A stretch of DNA of 64,000 nucleotides from NCBI RefSeq assembly GCF_032917945.1, contig NZ_CP136624.1, forward strand, positions 5,022,001 to 5,086,000, in the 5' to 3' direction. Under the pieces are notes generated by a model. It was not told the origin of the DNA and ran no database searches. It worked only from the letters and a program-made list of their open reading frames with translations. Source of the stretch: Bradyrhizobium sp. sBnM-33. GTDB lineage: Bacteria; Pseudomonadota; Alphaproteobacteria; Rhizobiales; Xanthobacteraceae. Shown here piece by piece: positions 18,296 to 27,871 of this stretch (the stretch's first letter is position 1; each line of letters opens with the position of its first letter). Position numbers and translations under genes: made by a program.

Positions 18296-19300
18296 TCAGC
18301 CCGCGTCCATCTGCAGACCTTCGCGCTTGATGATGTCGCCGAACTTCGTCGTCTCCGCCTGGAGGAAGTCGGAATACTGCTGCGGCGTCCCATAATCGGT
18401 GCGTGCGCCGATCTTGGCCATCTGGTCCTTGATGTCATCGCGCTCCAGGAAGACCTTGATCTCCTTGTTGAGCGCGTCGAGGACAGGGGCGGGCACACTC
18501 TTCGGCAGGAAAATGCCGAACCAGGATGAGACGTCGAATTTTGCAAGCTCCGGTGCGCTCTCACGCATGGTGGGGACGTTGGGCGCCAGCGCGGCACGCT
18601 CCGGCGTAGTCACCGCCAGAGCATTGAGCTTGCCGTCCAGAACCTGCGGCAGCGTCGGATAGAGATTGTCGAACAGGATCTGGATATCGCCGGCAAGCGC
18701 CGCCTGCAGCGCCGGGCCGGCGCCGCGGAACGGCACATGGACCATCTTCAGGCCGGTCAATTGCAGGAACCAAGCACCGGTGAGGTGCGGGCTCTGTCCG
18801 ACGCCGGACGAGGCATAGGTGAGCTTGTCCGGATTGGCCTTGATATAGGCGATCAGTTCTCCGATCGACTTGATGCCGGTCGACGGATGGGCCGACACGA
18901 TATTTGGAATCCGGATCAAGTTGGAAACCGGCTGCAACTGATCCGCCTTGTAGGGCATGTTGCGGAAGATGCTGTAGGCGATCGCGTTGGGGCCGGGATT
19001 GCCAACGAGGATGGTGTGTCCGTCCCCCTTGCTGCGCACGGCTTCGGCGGTGCCGATGGTGCCGCCGCCGCCGGAACGGTTTTCCACGACCGCGGACTGG
19101 CCCCACGCCTTCTGCAGATGTGCGGCCAGCAACCTCCCCATCACGTCGGTGGTGCCGCCTGGTGCCGCCGGCACGATGAGGCGCACGGTCTCGGTCGGCC
19201 GCCAGTCGGAGCCGAAGCTTGAGCGCGGCAAGATCGCTGCCGCTGAAACGGCTGCAGCTCCGGTCAAAACGCGGCGTCGAGAAATAGCTTTAATCTTCAC
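18296..19300 (-). CDS. TctC/Bug-type solute-binding protein
   Basis: A 334-residue periplasmic binding protein of the tripartite tricarboxylate transporter (Bug) family. The N-terminus has a twin-arginine-like signal (SRRRVLTGAAAVSAAAIL) ending near SSFGSD. The mature part shows RLIVPAAPGGTTDVMGRLLA, VVENRSGGGGTIGT, YASSGVGQSPHL and VPFRGAGPALQAALAGDI, all typical ligand-loop motifs. GTG at 19300 was chosen because GGGAG precedes it and it gives a proper signal. No TctA/TctB membrane genes are adjacent, common for these numerous orphan Bug proteins. Ligand unknown, probably a carboxylate. Confidence 0.92.
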   Translation of the reverse strand: MKIKAISRRRVLTGAAAVSAAAILPRSSFGSDWRPTETVRLIVPAAPGGTTDVMGRLLAAHLQKAWGQSAVVENRSGGGGTIGTAEAVRSKGDGHTILVGNPGPNAIAYSIFRNMPYKADQLQPVSNLIRIPNIVSAHPSTGIKSIGELIAYIKANPDKLTYASSGVGQSPHLTGAWFLQLTGLKMVHVPFRGAGPALQAALAGDIQILFDNLYPTLPQVLDGKLNALAVTTPERAALAPNVPTMRESAPELAKFDVSSWFGIFLPKSVPAPVLDALNKEIKVFLERDDIKDQMAKIGARTDYGTPQQYSDFLQAETTKFGDIIKREGLQMDAG

Positions 19301-19426
19301 AAGTTCACTCCCTGCTGAATCATTGTTTGCAGGAAAGCGTAGGCAGCGCGCATGCAGAGAGCAAGCGGGCGACGTGGCGCATGATTTCCGCGCCACGGAA
19401 CAGAGTGAATCAGAACTGACCGGGCT

Positions 19427-19912
19427 CTAATTAAAGCTGAGCAACTTGAACAGCGGCGTCAGGTAGCTGAGCTCCTGGCCGGACGTCGGCGTGGTGCGGC
19501 TGATGAAGTCGAAGATCTTACCGTCCTGTAATCCGTAATTGGCGAGCCGCGTCACCTGGCGATTCTTGTCAAAATAGATCGCGATCACGCGCTGGTCGAC
19601 GACCTGCTGGTTCATGAACGCGACTTTGCGCTCGGAGCGCTGCGAGATGTAATAGAACACCTCGCCGTTTAAGGTCGCGACCGTCGATGGCGTTCCCATC
19701 ACGATCAGCACCTGGTCCTGGCTGGCGCCGATCGGAATCTGCTCCAGCGCGTTGGGCGGCAGGATATAGCCCTTCTGGAACTGCTCGCCGGTGCATCCGG
19801 CGAGCGCGGCGCAGACCAGTGCGACGGCTGCGGCGGCGCGAAAACCGCGCTGGCGTGCGGTCAGGCGGCGCGGCGAGGATACGCGGGCGCTCAGGTGGCT
19901 CATTTCGGTCAT
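19427..19912 (-). CDS. bamE: outer-membrane assembly lipoprotein BamE
   Basis: A 161-residue lipoprotein of the BAM complex that folds outer-membrane proteins. A basic N-terminus and hydrophobic stretch lead to the lipobox ALAGC (Cys near residue 39). The SmpA/OmlA domain follows: IPIGASQDQVLIVMGTPST, then VFYYISQRSERKVAF and VIAIYFDK. Start ATG at 19912 (MTEMSHL) or 19903 are both possible; neither has a strong ribosome site. It is divergent from the cytochrome chaperone gene, the usual alphaproteobacterial layout. Confidence 0.92.
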   Translation of the reverse strand: MTEMSHLSARVSSPRRLTARQRGFRAAAAVALVCAALAGCTGEQFQKGYILPPNALEQIPIGASQDQVLIVMGTPSTVATLNGEVFYYISQRSERKVAFMNQQVVDQRVIAIYFDKNRQVTRLANYGLQDGKIFDFISRTTPTSGQELSYLTPLFKLLSFN

Positions 19913-20019
19913 CTCAGGGATTCGCCGTCCTCTTGCATCGCGCGGTGGGTTGACGTACCGGGCAGCACGCTGGATTGCAACACGCGCGGCCCCGGGAGGG
20001 CTCGCAGACGGAACCCACA

Positions 20020-20571
20020 ATGCTTTGGCCGTTCAATCACTTCAGGAAACCCCGGACGCCGCTGCGCGGCACCATCGAGGCCATCTATGGCATGATCGTG
20101 ACGCAGGCGCGAGAACCGTTGTTTTACCGGGACTTTGGGGTTCCGGACACGGTTAACGGCCGTTTTGACCTGCTTCTAGTGCATTTATGGCTGGTCTTGC
20201 GGCGGCTGAAATCGGTCGAGGGGGGAGCGGCCCTGTCGCAGGGACTGTTCGATCATTTTTGCAACGATATGGACGACAATCTGCGCGAGATGGGGGTCGG
20301 AGACCTCACGGTGCCGAAGCGCATGCAGGCCTTCGGCGAAGCCTTCTATGGCCGAACCGCGGCCTATGACCTTGCGCTGACCGAGGGCCGCGAGGCCCTG
20401 GCGCAAGCGATCTGCAAGAATATCCTGAACGGCGAGAACATCGAAAAGGCCCGACTGCTTGCCGCCTACGCCGAGGCGGCAATGGCAGGCCTCGACAGCC
20501 TCGACGAGGCGACCCTGGTGAGCGGCCAGGGCAAGTTTCCCTCGCCGGAGAAAGCAGGCGCGCAGCAATGA
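20020..20571 (+). CDS. ubiquinol-cytochrome c chaperone family protein (CBP3-like)
   Basis: A 183-residue member of the CBP3/UQCC1 family, which in mitochondria assists cytochrome b assembly into the bc1 complex. Seen are IYGMIVTQAREPLFYRDFGV, NGRFDLLLVHLWLVLRRL, FDHFCNDMDDNLREMGVGD and VPKRMQAFGEAFYGR, all family hallmarks. The ATG at 20020 gives the normal N-terminus MLWPFNHF. It overlaps the YceD-family gene by 4 bp, a conserved pair in Rhizobiales. Confidence 0.9.
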   Translation: MLWPFNHFRKPRTPLRGTIEAIYGMIVTQAREPLFYRDFGVPDTVNGRFDLLLVHLWLVLRRLKSVEGGAALSQGLFDHFCNDMDDNLREMGVGDLTVPKRMQAFGEAFYGRTAAYDLALTEGREALAQAICKNILNGENIEKARLLAAYAEAAMAGLDSLDEATLVSGQGKFPSPEKAGAQQ

Positions 20572-21152
20572 GCAAGGCCGGCACAGAGAAGCCCGACCCG
20601 TGGCCTGTTCCCGTTGCGGTGGCGCAGATCCCCGAGACGGGCCTCCATCGCGACATCGAGGCCGATCAGGCCGCCCGCAAAGCCGTGGCCGACACGGGCG
20701 ACTTGCGCGCGGTACTATCGGTGCAGGCTTCCTTCGACGTGACGCCAAAGAGCGGCGGCCGCTTCCATGTGGCCGGCCATGTGCGGGCGCGGATCGGGCA
20801 GACCTGCGTGGTGACGCTGGAAGAGATCGAGAACGACATCGACGAGCCGATCGATCTGATATTCGCTCCGCCCGAGCAGATCCCGCAGATGGCCGCGCTG
20901 GTCGATGACGCCGAGCAGAGCGACGAGGAAACACCCGATCCGCCTGAGCCGATCGAGAATGGCATGATTGATCTCGGCAGGGTCGCCACCGATGCCTTGT
21001 ATCTCGCGGTCGATCCATATCCGCGCAAACCCGGCGCCGTATTTGAGCCGATGGTTGAAGCCGCCGATCCCGAGGATCACCCATTCGCGGCGCTCAAGGC
21101 GTTGAAGCCAGCACCGAAGAAATCCGGCACCAGGAAGCCCAAAGGCAAGTAG
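20568..21152 (+). CDS. YceD (DUF177) family protein
   Basis: A 194-residue DUF177/YceD protein, a family linked in plants and E. coli to 23S rRNA accumulation and usually encoded next to rpmF or plsX. The core has GHVRARIGQTCVVTLEEIEN and DLGRVATDALYLAVDPYPRKPG; the end is Lys-rich. It is coupled to the upstream chaperone gene. No rpmF follows here; plsX starts 301 bp later. Confidence 0.88.
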   Translation: MSKAGTEKPDPWPVPVAVAQIPETGLHRDIEADQAARKAVADTGDLRAVLSVQASFDVTPKSGGRFHVAGHVRARIGQTCVVTLEEIENDIDEPIDLIFAPPEQIPQMAALVDDAEQSDEETPDPPEPIENGMIDLGRVATDALYLAVDPYPRKPGAVFEPMVEAADPEDHPFAALKALKPAPKKSGTRKPKGK

Positions 21153-21231
21153 CCGGCGGTTAAAGTAGTCTACGAAGCCGCATTCGGTTTGAGGTAGCTG
21201 CGATATCTCGCTAGGACTCCTCAATAAGGCA

Positions 21232-21260
21232 TTGAATTATCTGAATATATTTCTTATTCT
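21232..21260 (+). promoter_or_regulatory. candidate promoter for plsX-fabH-ihfA
   Basis: TTGAAT, a 17-bp AT-rich spacer and TATTCT form a sigma-70-like pair within the only AT-rich part of the 301-bp gap before plsX. The rest of the gap (21261-21453) holds GC-rich inverted segments (CGGGCC/GGCCCG near 21318 and 21343) and no gene. Confidence 0.35.
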
Positions 21261-21453
21261 TGCCTTCGGGCCACACCGCTTCGCTTTCGCCAAAAGACAG
21301 TGGTCAAGAGGTTGTGTCGGGCCGGGGACACGCTATTGTCGCGGCCCGGCGGAGGCGCGGTGTTGCGTTTCGCCGAGCACCTCCTAACGGTGCCATTCCA
21401 GTGTGCGGCCGCGCTCTACGAGGGCCGCAAGAGATCAGGTTTCCGGGACGTTC

Positions 21454-22500
21454 ATGCCGCAAAAGGTTCGAATCGCGCTTGACGCCATGGGCGGCGATGT
21501 CGGCGCATCGGTCGTCATTCCCGGCGCCGCAATCTCGTTGAAGCGGCATCCCGACAGCGAATTCCTGCTCTACGGCGACAGCAAGCAGATTGACGAGCAA
21601 CTCGCGAAATACCCGGCGCTGCGAAAGGCGTCGCGCGTGATCCATACCGACGTCACCGTGAGCATGCACGACAAGCCAAGCCAGGCGCTGCGCCGCGGCC
21701 GCAAGACGTCGTCGATGTGGCTTGCAATCGACGCGGTGAAGAAAAAAGAGGCCGACGTGGCGGTCTCCGCGGGCAATACCGGCGCGCTGATGGCGATGGC
21801 GCGTTTCCATCTGCACACCATGCAAGGGATCGATCGTCCGGCCATTGCCGGCGTGTGGCCGACGGCGCGCGGCGATTCCGTCGTGCTCGACCTCGGCGCC
21901 ACGATCGGCGGCGATGCGCACCATCTCGTGGCGCTGGCGGTGATGGGCAGCGCAATGGCTAGCGTGCTGTTGAACCGGGAACGGCCGACTGTCGGCCTCC
22001 TCAACATCGGGGTCGAGGAGATCAAGGGCCACGAGGAAATCCGCGAGGCCGCCGAGCTGCTGCGCGCGTCGCAGCTCAATTATATCGGCTTCGTCGAGGG
22101 CGACGGGATCGGCCAGGGCGCGGCCGATGTGATCGTGTCGGAAGGTTTTAGCGGCAACATCGCGTTGAAGGCCGCGGAGGGGACTGCGCGCCAGATGGCG
22201 GACTTCCTGCGCCAGGCCATGACCAGCAGTTGGCTGTCCCGGATCGGCTACCTTTTCGCCCGCAGCGCGTTCAAGGCGCTGCGGGACAAGCTCGATCCGA
22301 ACAAATCCAATGGCGGTGTGCTGCTCGGCCTGAAAGGCGTGGTTGTCAAAAGCCATGGCGGAATCTCCGCCGAAGGCTTTGCCTACGCAGTCGATGTTGG
22401 CTATGAGATGGTCCGCTGCGATCTCCTCACCAAGATCAATCAGATGATGAAGAGCGACGGCAGTGCGCTGGCACCGACCGCGCAGGAGGCTGTCTCGTGA
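21454..22500 (+). CDS. plsX: phosphate acyltransferase PlsX
   Basis: A 348-residue enzyme converting acyl-ACP and phosphate to acyl-phosphate, the first acyl donor for phosphatidic acid synthesis. Family motifs: [67 protein letters not shown] and [19 protein letters not shown] at 21454 was taken over upstream in-frame codons that would add a poor N-terminus. fabH overlaps its end by 4 bp. Confidence 0.96.
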   Translation: MPQKVRIALDAMGGDVGASVVIPGAAISLKRHPDSEFLLYGDSKQIDEQLAKYPALRKASRVIHTDVTVSMHDKPSQALRRGRKTSSMWLAIDAVKKKEADVAVSAGNTGALMAMARFHLHTMQGIDRPAIAGVWPTARGDSVVLDLGATIGGDAHHLVALAVMGSAMASVLLNRERPTVGLLNIGVEEIKGHEEIREAAELLRASQLNYIGFVEGDGIGQGAADVIVSEGFSGNIALKAAEGTARQMADFLRQAMTSSWLSRIGYLFARSAFKALRDKLDPNKSNGGVLLGLKGVVVKSHGGISAEGFAYAVDVGYEMVRCDLLTKINQMMKSDGSALAPTAQEAVS

Positions 22501-23474
22501 CTGCGAAACGTTCGGTGGTGCTGGGCTGCGGCTCTTACCTGCCGCAGAAGGTGCTGACCAATGCCGAACTGGCGGCCCGAATCGATACTTCGGATGAGTG
22601 GATCGTGCAGCGTACCGGCATTCGGGAGCGCCACATCGCGGCCGAAGGCGAGTTCACCTCGCATCTGGCGATCAACGCCGCGCGCGCGGCGCTGGAACAC
22701 GCCGGTCTCGACGCCCAGGCGATCGACCTGATCGTGCTCGCGACCTCGACGCCGGACAACACCTTTCCGGCTACCGCGGTTGCAGTCCAGAACGGGCTTG
22801 GTATCCACCATGGCGCCGCCTTCGATCTGCAGGCGGTGTGTTCCGGCTTCGTCTTCGCGCTCGCCACCGCCGACAATTTCCTGCGCTCCGGCGCCTACAA
22901 GTGCGCGCTGGTGATTGGTGCGGAGACGTTTTCGCGCATTCTCGACTGGAACGACCGCGGCACCTGCGTGCTGTTCGGCGACGGCGCCGGCGCGGTCGTA
23001 CTGGAGGCGCAGGACCAACCGGGTTTGCCTTCCGATCGCGGTGTGCTCACGACCCATCTGCGCTCGGACGGCCGGCATCAGTCGAAGCTGTTCGTGGACG
23101 GCGGCCCGTCCACGACGCAGACCGTCGGCCATCTCCGGATGGAGGGCCGCGAAGTGTTCAAGCACGCGGTCGGCATGATCACGGACGTGATCGTGGACGC
23201 CTTCAATGCGACCGGGACGACGGCGGAGGACATCGACTGGTTCATCCCGCACCAGGCGAACAAGCGAATCATTGATGCTTCGGCGCATAAGCTTCATATT
23301 GCGCCGCAGAAGGTGGTGCTGACCGTCGATTTGCACGGCAATACGTCGGCTGGGTCGATCCCGCTGGCGCTTGCGGTCGCCGTCAAGGACGGGCGGGTAA
23401 AGAAGGGCGATCTGGTGCTGTTCGAGGCCATGGGGGGCGGATTCACCTGGGGTTCCGCGCTGGTGCGCTGGTAG
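22497..23474 (+). CDS. fabH: 3-oxoacyl-ACP synthase III
   Basis: A 325-residue KAS III that starts fatty-acid synthesis by condensing acetyl-CoA with malonyl-ACP. The catalytic triad is visible: Cys near residue 115 in LQAVCSGF, His in [11 protein letters not shown] and Asn in [16 protein letters not shown] start within the plsX stop (GTGA) indicates translational coupling. It continues to ihfA after 131 bp in the same direction. Confidence 0.97.
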   Translation: MTAKRSVVLGCGSYLPQKVLTNAELAARIDTSDEWIVQRTGIRERHIAAEGEFTSHLAINAARAALEHAGLDAQAIDLIVLATSTPDNTFPATAVAVQNGLGIHHGAAFDLQAVCSGFVFALATADNFLRSGAYKCALVIGAETFSRILDWNDRGTCVLFGDGAGAVVLEAQDQPGLPSDRGVLTTHLRSDGRHQSKLFVDGGPSTTQTVGHLRMEGREVFKHAVGMITDVIVDAFNATGTTAEDIDWFIPHQANKRIIDASAHKLHIAPQKVVLTVDLHGNTSAGSIPLALAVAVKDGRVKKGDLVLFEAMGGGFTWGSALVRW

Positions 23475-23605
23475 GCGCAGCGCAAAAATACCGTCTAAAA
23501 TTGTAGTGCTGTTCCATGCTTCTGCATGATGGTCGCTGTTGACCATTGCGTGCTAACCTCATAATTTCAGGGAATAAATTGTTCGCCGAGAGTGCGGGGC
23601 AGGCG

Positions 23606-23935
23606 ATGACCGGGACCGGAAAAACAGTCACACGCGTCGATTTGTGCGAGGCGGTCTACCAGAAGGTGGGTCTGTCGCGAACGGAATCCTCCGCGTTTGT
23701 CGAGCTCGTTCTGAAAGAAATCACTGATTGCCTGGAGAAGGGCGAGACGGTGAAGCTGTCGTCGTTCGGCTCCTTCATGGTGCGCAAGAAGGGTCAGCGT
23801 ATCGGACGTAATCCGAAGACCGGTACTGAAGTGCCGATCTCGCCGCGTCGCGTGATGGTGTTCAAGCCGTCGGCGATTCTGAAGCAGCGGATCAACGGCC
23901 ACACGCCCGGCAACGGCGAAAGCAAGACCGATTAA
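23606..23935 (+). CDS. ihfA: integration host factor alpha subunit
   Basis: A 109-residue DNA-bending protein of the HU/IHF family. It opens [19 protein letters not shown], has the alpha-subunit core [19 protein letters not shown], and the DNA-intercalating arm [23 protein letters not shown] with its Pro. The frame is open further upstream, but the ATG at 23606 gives the standard start. plsX-fabH-ihfA-MerR is a conserved run in Rhizobiales. Confidence 0.95.
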   Translation: MTGTGKTVTRVDLCEAVYQKVGLSRTESSAFVELVLKEITDCLEKGETVKLSSFGSFMVRKKGQRIGRNPKTGTEVPISPRRVMVFKPSAILKQRINGHTPGNGESKTD

Positions 23936-24031
23936 TCCGATTAATAGAGACTGCGAGATCGAGTAACACGGCTGCGTAGCAAGGCGAGTACCGCGTCTTC
24001 ACCAACGAGTTAAGTTGAGAGGAGCTGGCAC

Positions 24032-24586
24032 TTGGACAAGGCGCCGGATGCGTTCCGCACCATCAGCGAAGTCGCTGAAGAACTCGACATTCCCCAGCAC
24101 GTGCTGCGGTTCTGGGAGACGCGGTTTGCCCAGATCAAGCCGATGAAGCGAAGCGGCGGGCGGCGTTACTACCGCCCGGACGACGTCGACCTGCTGAAGG
24201 GCATTCGCCGTCTGCTGTACGGCGAGGGCTACACGATCCGCGGCGTGCAGCGGATCCTGAAAGAGCACGGCATCAAATCGGTGCAGGGCCTTGCCGACCA
24301 GACCTCAGCCGTCACCTTCGGCGCCGTTGAGGAGGCGATCGGCCTCAGCCTGCAGGAGCCCGATGAGGGCGAGGTCCCGACCGTCGCAGCCGATGACGAG
24401 GATTACGAGACCGAAGAGAAGGAAATCGACTACCGCTTCGTCGACACCGACGACGACGGCATTTTGCTGCCGTTTGCGAGGGCCAAGCCGGGCCCGTCGG
24501 ACGCCGACCGCGAGCGCCTGGAGCGGGTGCTGCAGGACCTGATCGCCTGCAAGCAATTGCTGGACAACGCGCTGAAGGACGGCTGA
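24032..24586 (+). CDS. MerR-family transcriptional regulator
   Basis: A 184-residue MerR protein whose DNA-binding domain (about 8-80) reads [20 protein letters not shown] and then [19 protein letters not shown]. The effector part is acidic (many Asp/Glu, 110-150) with no metal-binding Cys cluster, and the C-terminus is a helix for dimerisation. TTG start at 24032 is supported by GAGAGGAG 8 bp upstream. It is the gene commonly found downstream of ihfA and upstream of tRNA-Pro in this group; target genes unknown. Confidence 0.9.
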   Translation: MDKAPDAFRTISEVAEELDIPQHVLRFWETRFAQIKPMKRSGGRRYYRPDDVDLLKGIRRLLYGEGYTIRGVQRILKEHGIKSVQGLADQTSAVTFGAVEEAIGLSLQEPDEGEVPTVAADDEDYETEEKEIDYRFVDTDDDGILLPFARAKPGPSDADRERLERVLQDLIACKQLLDNALKDG

Positions 24587-24674
24587 GCGGGCGGGGAACC
24601 GGCAGCCTGCCGGCCGCAATGGGGCCGCTCTCCTGCCTTGCGCCGGGCGCTGATCGCAGCTAATGGAACGGCAT

Positions 24675-24752
24675 CGGAGCGTGGCGCAGCCCGGTTAGCG
24701 CACTAGTCTGGGAGACTAGGGGTCGAAGGTTCAAATCCTTTCGCTCCGACCA
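24675..24752 (+). tRNA. tRNA-Pro (GGG)
   Basis: A full cloverleaf: acceptor stem CGGAGCG/CGCTCCG, D-loop with GCCCGGTTAGCGC, anticodon stem CTAGT/ACTAG with loop CTGGGAG giving anticodon GGG, T-arm GAAGGTTCAAATCCTTT, then discriminator A and encoded CCA (CCA ends at 24752). No integrated element follows it within the window. Confidence 0.97.
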
Positions 24753-24784
24753 TTCATTTTCACGGATAGCGATTTTAATCGCTG

Positions 24785-24913
24785 CTAGATGCCGAGAACC
24801 CAGACGGCAACAATGGCGCCTAGCACAGCTATTCCGCTGACTGTCCAGCCCGTCAAATAGGTCGCACCATCCGTTTCCGGTCGATCGACCATGGAATCGC
24901 GCCACTGGGTCAC
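24785..24913 (-). CDS. 42-residue single-span membrane protein
   Basis: A short frame with a strong ribosome site (CAGGAGG, 6 bp before the GTG at 24913). The product has a polar head (TQWRDSMVDRPETDGATYLT) and one hydrophobic helix with a GxxxG-like pattern (VSGIAVLGAIVAVWVLGI) running to the very C-terminus. It is convergent with the tRNA-Pro gene. Function unknown; the ribosome site and clean membrane topology argue it is real. Confidence 0.6.
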   Translation of the reverse strand: MTQWRDSMVDRPETDGATYLTGWTVSGIAVLGAIVAVWVLGI

Positions 24914-25204
24914 GGCGGCCTCCTGTCTTGTTTTATTGATACTGCCTCCGGTATGTAGGTCGCTGCCGCGGGCTCAAGGTTCAAGCTACGCGGGCCGCGA
25001 AATATCTGTGGCTTTCATGACCAAGCTCGATACCTGCGCATCTCCAACAGGCCGGAGACGCCCGGCGTCCTTGGCATGCTGGCAACTTCCCGGAAAGTAA
25101 GTCCAGCTTAACCCAACCGGCAGATCTAACCGGCACCAACCTTCTCGGCACATCCGGACGCCGCTATATAGAGCGGATTGCAACCTCTGCAGGTGCGTGG
25201 GGTC

Positions 25205-25784
25205 ATGAATTTCTTGATGCGTGCAGCCTTTGTTTGGGCGGCATGTTTCTGGGCGTTAACCTGATCAACTATTTTGTCCTGGGCCGTTCCGGAGATTACC
25301 TGCCGGGCGGCGACCGCATGGGCGAATGGAAAGCGGCCAAGATACGCGAGCGTGTTACCCGGCGCTTGAACACCCCGAAAGGGACGGGCAGCTCCCGAAG
25401 CTTTCGACCGACAAGCATCGCGTCGATTGGCGCGACCTCACCAGCGCGAAAGAAATGACGGCGGCGCTGAACTGCTATCTCGTCACGCATCCGAACGCGA
25501 TCTGCGAGCGGGACAATCGCGCCTACATCGTCGATTACATCAGTCGCTATTTTGCGAAATTCGATGAGATGATGAATACCGCCAAGCGATATGGCGAATC
25601 CGAAATGTCCACGGTCAGGGATCTCTGGGACAGTCCACGCAACCGTGCGATCAATGCCGCACTGATGATGGACACTGGCAATGGCCGGCTGATCAAGGCC
25701 GATTTCGGCTGGAGCGTGCCCGCAGCGATGAAGCCGATGCTCGATCGCTACAAGGGCGCGACCGACAACTGCCCCAGGGCTTAG
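25205..25784 (+). pseudogene. frameshifted exported protein, C-x2-DNRA family (copy 1)
   Basis: Coding sense moves through three frames. An ATG at 25205 gives a signal-like start (MNFLMRAAFVWAACFWA) that stops at 25262-25264. The next frame carries LINYFVLGRSGDYLPGGDRM. From about 25375 the third frame runs to 25784. That last part holds AICERDNRAYIVDYISRYFA and LIKADFGWSVPAAM. The same motifs occur in the next gene, so they mark a family, which I do not recognise. It could still be a shorter intact gene using only the last frame. Confidence 0.5.
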
Positions 25785-25801
25785 CAGCGGGAGCTTGAAA
25801 A

Positions 25802-26471
25802 TTGATCCGTCAGGTTCTCACCCTCATCCTGGCCTTCGTCGGAGGCATCCTCGTGGTCGGCGGGTGGATCTAGGCCCCGAAAGTATCGAGTGCGATGTCG
25901 GGTTTCGTCTCGGTCGGGCCTAGTGTTTCGTTGTTCGCCGACGCCAATCGCCTCGGCCGGCCGGAAGTCGCGCCGGTCGTGCGGCGCTGCATTTTCCGCG
26001 TAGTGGACGTCGGTCCGGACGCGATGAAGATGGAGCCAAGTGCTGCATATTTCATCCTGAAGGCCGGCACCATGCAGGCGAACATTTCCACCTTGGTTGG
26101 CAAGCCAGAAGATTCGAGATCCGAATACCGGACAGTTTCTGTGGCTATCAAATGGGGAGAGTTGGCGGACTGCATTTATGCGCAGGACGATCGCGAACTC
26201 TGCGACGCCGATAACCGCGCAGCGGCAGTAGAAGCCACCACGAAGTTCTTTGCCCACGCGAAGCAGACCGGCGCTTCCGCGGGGCAAGCCGGCGATATTA
26301 GCCAGCGACGCACGTGACATCGAAAATGTCAGCGATCGCTTGTTGCTCATGCTCAAGAACCACCGTCGCTACGGTACGCTCGTGGGTGCCGATTTCGGCA
26401 GTTCTGCACCGGCCGAAATAATGCAGGTCATGCGCGGCGAGCAAGCAACCCGCGACATCTGCAAGCGCTGA
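25802..26471 (+). pseudogene. disrupted paralogue, C-x2-DNRA family (copy 2)
   Basis: A TTG at 25802 opens a membrane-anchor sequence (IRQVLTLILAFVGGILVVGG) that ends in an in-frame TAG at 25871-25873. The same frame then continues to 26317 with ELCDADNRAAAVEATTKFFA. Near 26285-26300 the homology shifts to another frame ending at 26471 with YGTLVGADFGSSAPAEIMQV. It therefore has one nonsense change and one frameshift. It lies 17 bp after copy 1 and shares the C-x2-DNRA and ADFG-x-S-x-PA motifs. Confidence 0.55.
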
Positions 26472-26511
26472 CCCGAGACGATCAGCCCAAAAGGTGTGAA
26501 GCGTGCCCTGC

Positions 26512-26676
26512 ATGGACTCGCAATGGGTCGTCGTCGATCTGACCGTCGACGCCGGCGCTAGAAACGCTGCTCCGACATTAATTGGCTGTCACAACCGGTC
26601 GAAGGCTGCGGCCGCGATCAGCAAGGCGCTGGAGGGATTGGGCGCGCTGGGCGGCTCGCGCGAGGCCGCGGAGTAA
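26512..26676 (+). CDS. possible 54-residue hypothetical protein
   Basis: A short frame with GC-rich third positions starting MDSQWVVVDLTVDAGARN and ending in an Ala/Gly/Glu-rich tail. No clear ribosome site. It follows the decayed paralogues and may itself be a remnant. Nothing recognisable; the 26677-26828 gap holds no gene. Confidence 0.25.
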   Translation: MDSQWVVVDLTVDAGARNAAPTLIGCHNRSKAAAAISKALEGLGALGGSREAAE

Positions 26677-26828
26677 ATTCCGCGGCGCGAAAACGCCTGC
26701 GAGACAATCGAGCCGCCCGTCTCGCGGGCAGCTTTACCGGCAGCTCCCACCTGTTACTGTCCTTCCGCACGGGCCTCCATGCCATGAGGGCCCCAACTCA
26801 AAAATTGAAAACCGAGGTAAGCGTCTCA

Positions 26829-27797
26829 ATGAAGGATTTTGCCGGAAAGTTCGCCGTGATCACCGGTGGCGGCACGGGCATGGGCCGCGAGCTCGCGCGT
26901 CAGCTCGTCGCCGAAGGTTGCAATGTGGCGATGTGCGACGTCTCGCCGGAAGCGATGGCCGAAACTAGGCGGCTGTGCGAAGCGGAAAGGCTGCCGCAGG
27001 GCCTGCGCGTCACCACCCACGTCGCCGACGTCTCAATCGAGGCGCATCTGCAGCGCTTCCGTGACGAGCTGATCGAGCAGCAGGCGACCGACAAGATCCA
27101 TCTGTTGTTCAACAATGCCGGCATCGGCGGCGGCGGCAGCCTGTTCACCAACACGCGCGAGCAGTGGGAACGCACCTTCAACATCTGTTGGGGCGGCGTC
27201 TATCTCGGCGTGCGCACCTTCCTGCCGCTTATGATGAAGGCCGACGAGGCCCGCATCGTCAACACGTCGAGCGTCAACGGCTTCTGGGCATCGGTCGGCC
27301 CTGGCGTGCCGCATACCGCCTACAGCGCCGCCAAGTTCGCGGTGAAAGGCTTTACCGAAGCGCTGATGACCGATCTGCGACTCAACGCCCCGCACATCAA
27401 ATGCTCCGTCGTGATGCCCGGGCATATCGGCACCTCGATCGTTGCCAATTCGCGCAAGATTCAGAGCGGGTCGGAACCCGATGAACTCAACCCGAACGAA
27501 ATTTTGGCGACGCGGCAGCGCCTGAAGGGCATGGGCATCGACACCGCGCCGATGTCGGATGACGACATCCAGAAGATTGCGCTCGATCGAGCGCGCTCCT
27601 TCCGCGAGGAGGCGCCGACCACGGCGGCGGCTGCAGCAAAAATCATCCTCGACGGCGTCAAGGCCGAACGCTGGCGGATCCTCGTCGGCGACGATGCCCA
27701 CAAGCTTGACGAGCGGGTGCGGCAAGCCCCGGAGAAGGCCTACACGCCGGAGTTCTACAAGAGCTTTACGGAAGAGGTGGGCTGGCGGCTCGGATAG
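26829..27797 (+). CDS. SDR-family NAD(P)-dependent oxidoreductase
   Basis: A 322-residue classical short-chain dehydrogenase. Cofactor motif TGGGTGMG near residue 12, NNAGIGGG, catalytic Ser in IVNTSSVNGF, and YSAAK (Tyr and Lys). The C-terminal third is long for the family, with a variable region (about 205-260) and a helical end. The frame opens at 26784, but the ATG at 26829 after GAGGTAAG gives the standard N-terminus MKDFAGKFAVITG. Substrate unknown. Convergent with the gcrA-like gene. Confidence 0.92.
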   Translation: MKDFAGKFAVITGGGTGMGRELARQLVAEGCNVAMCDVSPEAMAETRRLCEAERLPQGLRVTTHVADVSIEAHLQRFRDELIEQQATDKIHLLFNNAGIGGGGSLFTNTREQWERTFNICWGGVYLGVRTFLPLMMKADEARIVNTSSVNGFWASVGPGVPHTAYSAAKFAVKGFTEALMTDLRLNAPHIKCSVVMPGHIGTSIVANSRKIQSGSEPDELNPNEILATRQRLKGMGIDTAPMSDDDIQKIALDRARSFREEAPTTAAAAAKIILDGVKAERWRILVGDDAHKLDERVRQAPEKAYTPEFYKSFTEEVGWRLG

Positions 27798-27871
27798 CAA
27801 GCGGTCGGTTCTGATGGAATCAGAACCGACACTTTGCATTCTGGACGCGTCATCACGGCAACTGACGCCGC

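Noticed and set aside
24660..24905. A minus-strand frame of about 81 codons across tRNA-Pro
   Set aside because: It translates the complement of the tRNA and is a well-known false gene type; the tRNA cloverleaf is complete.
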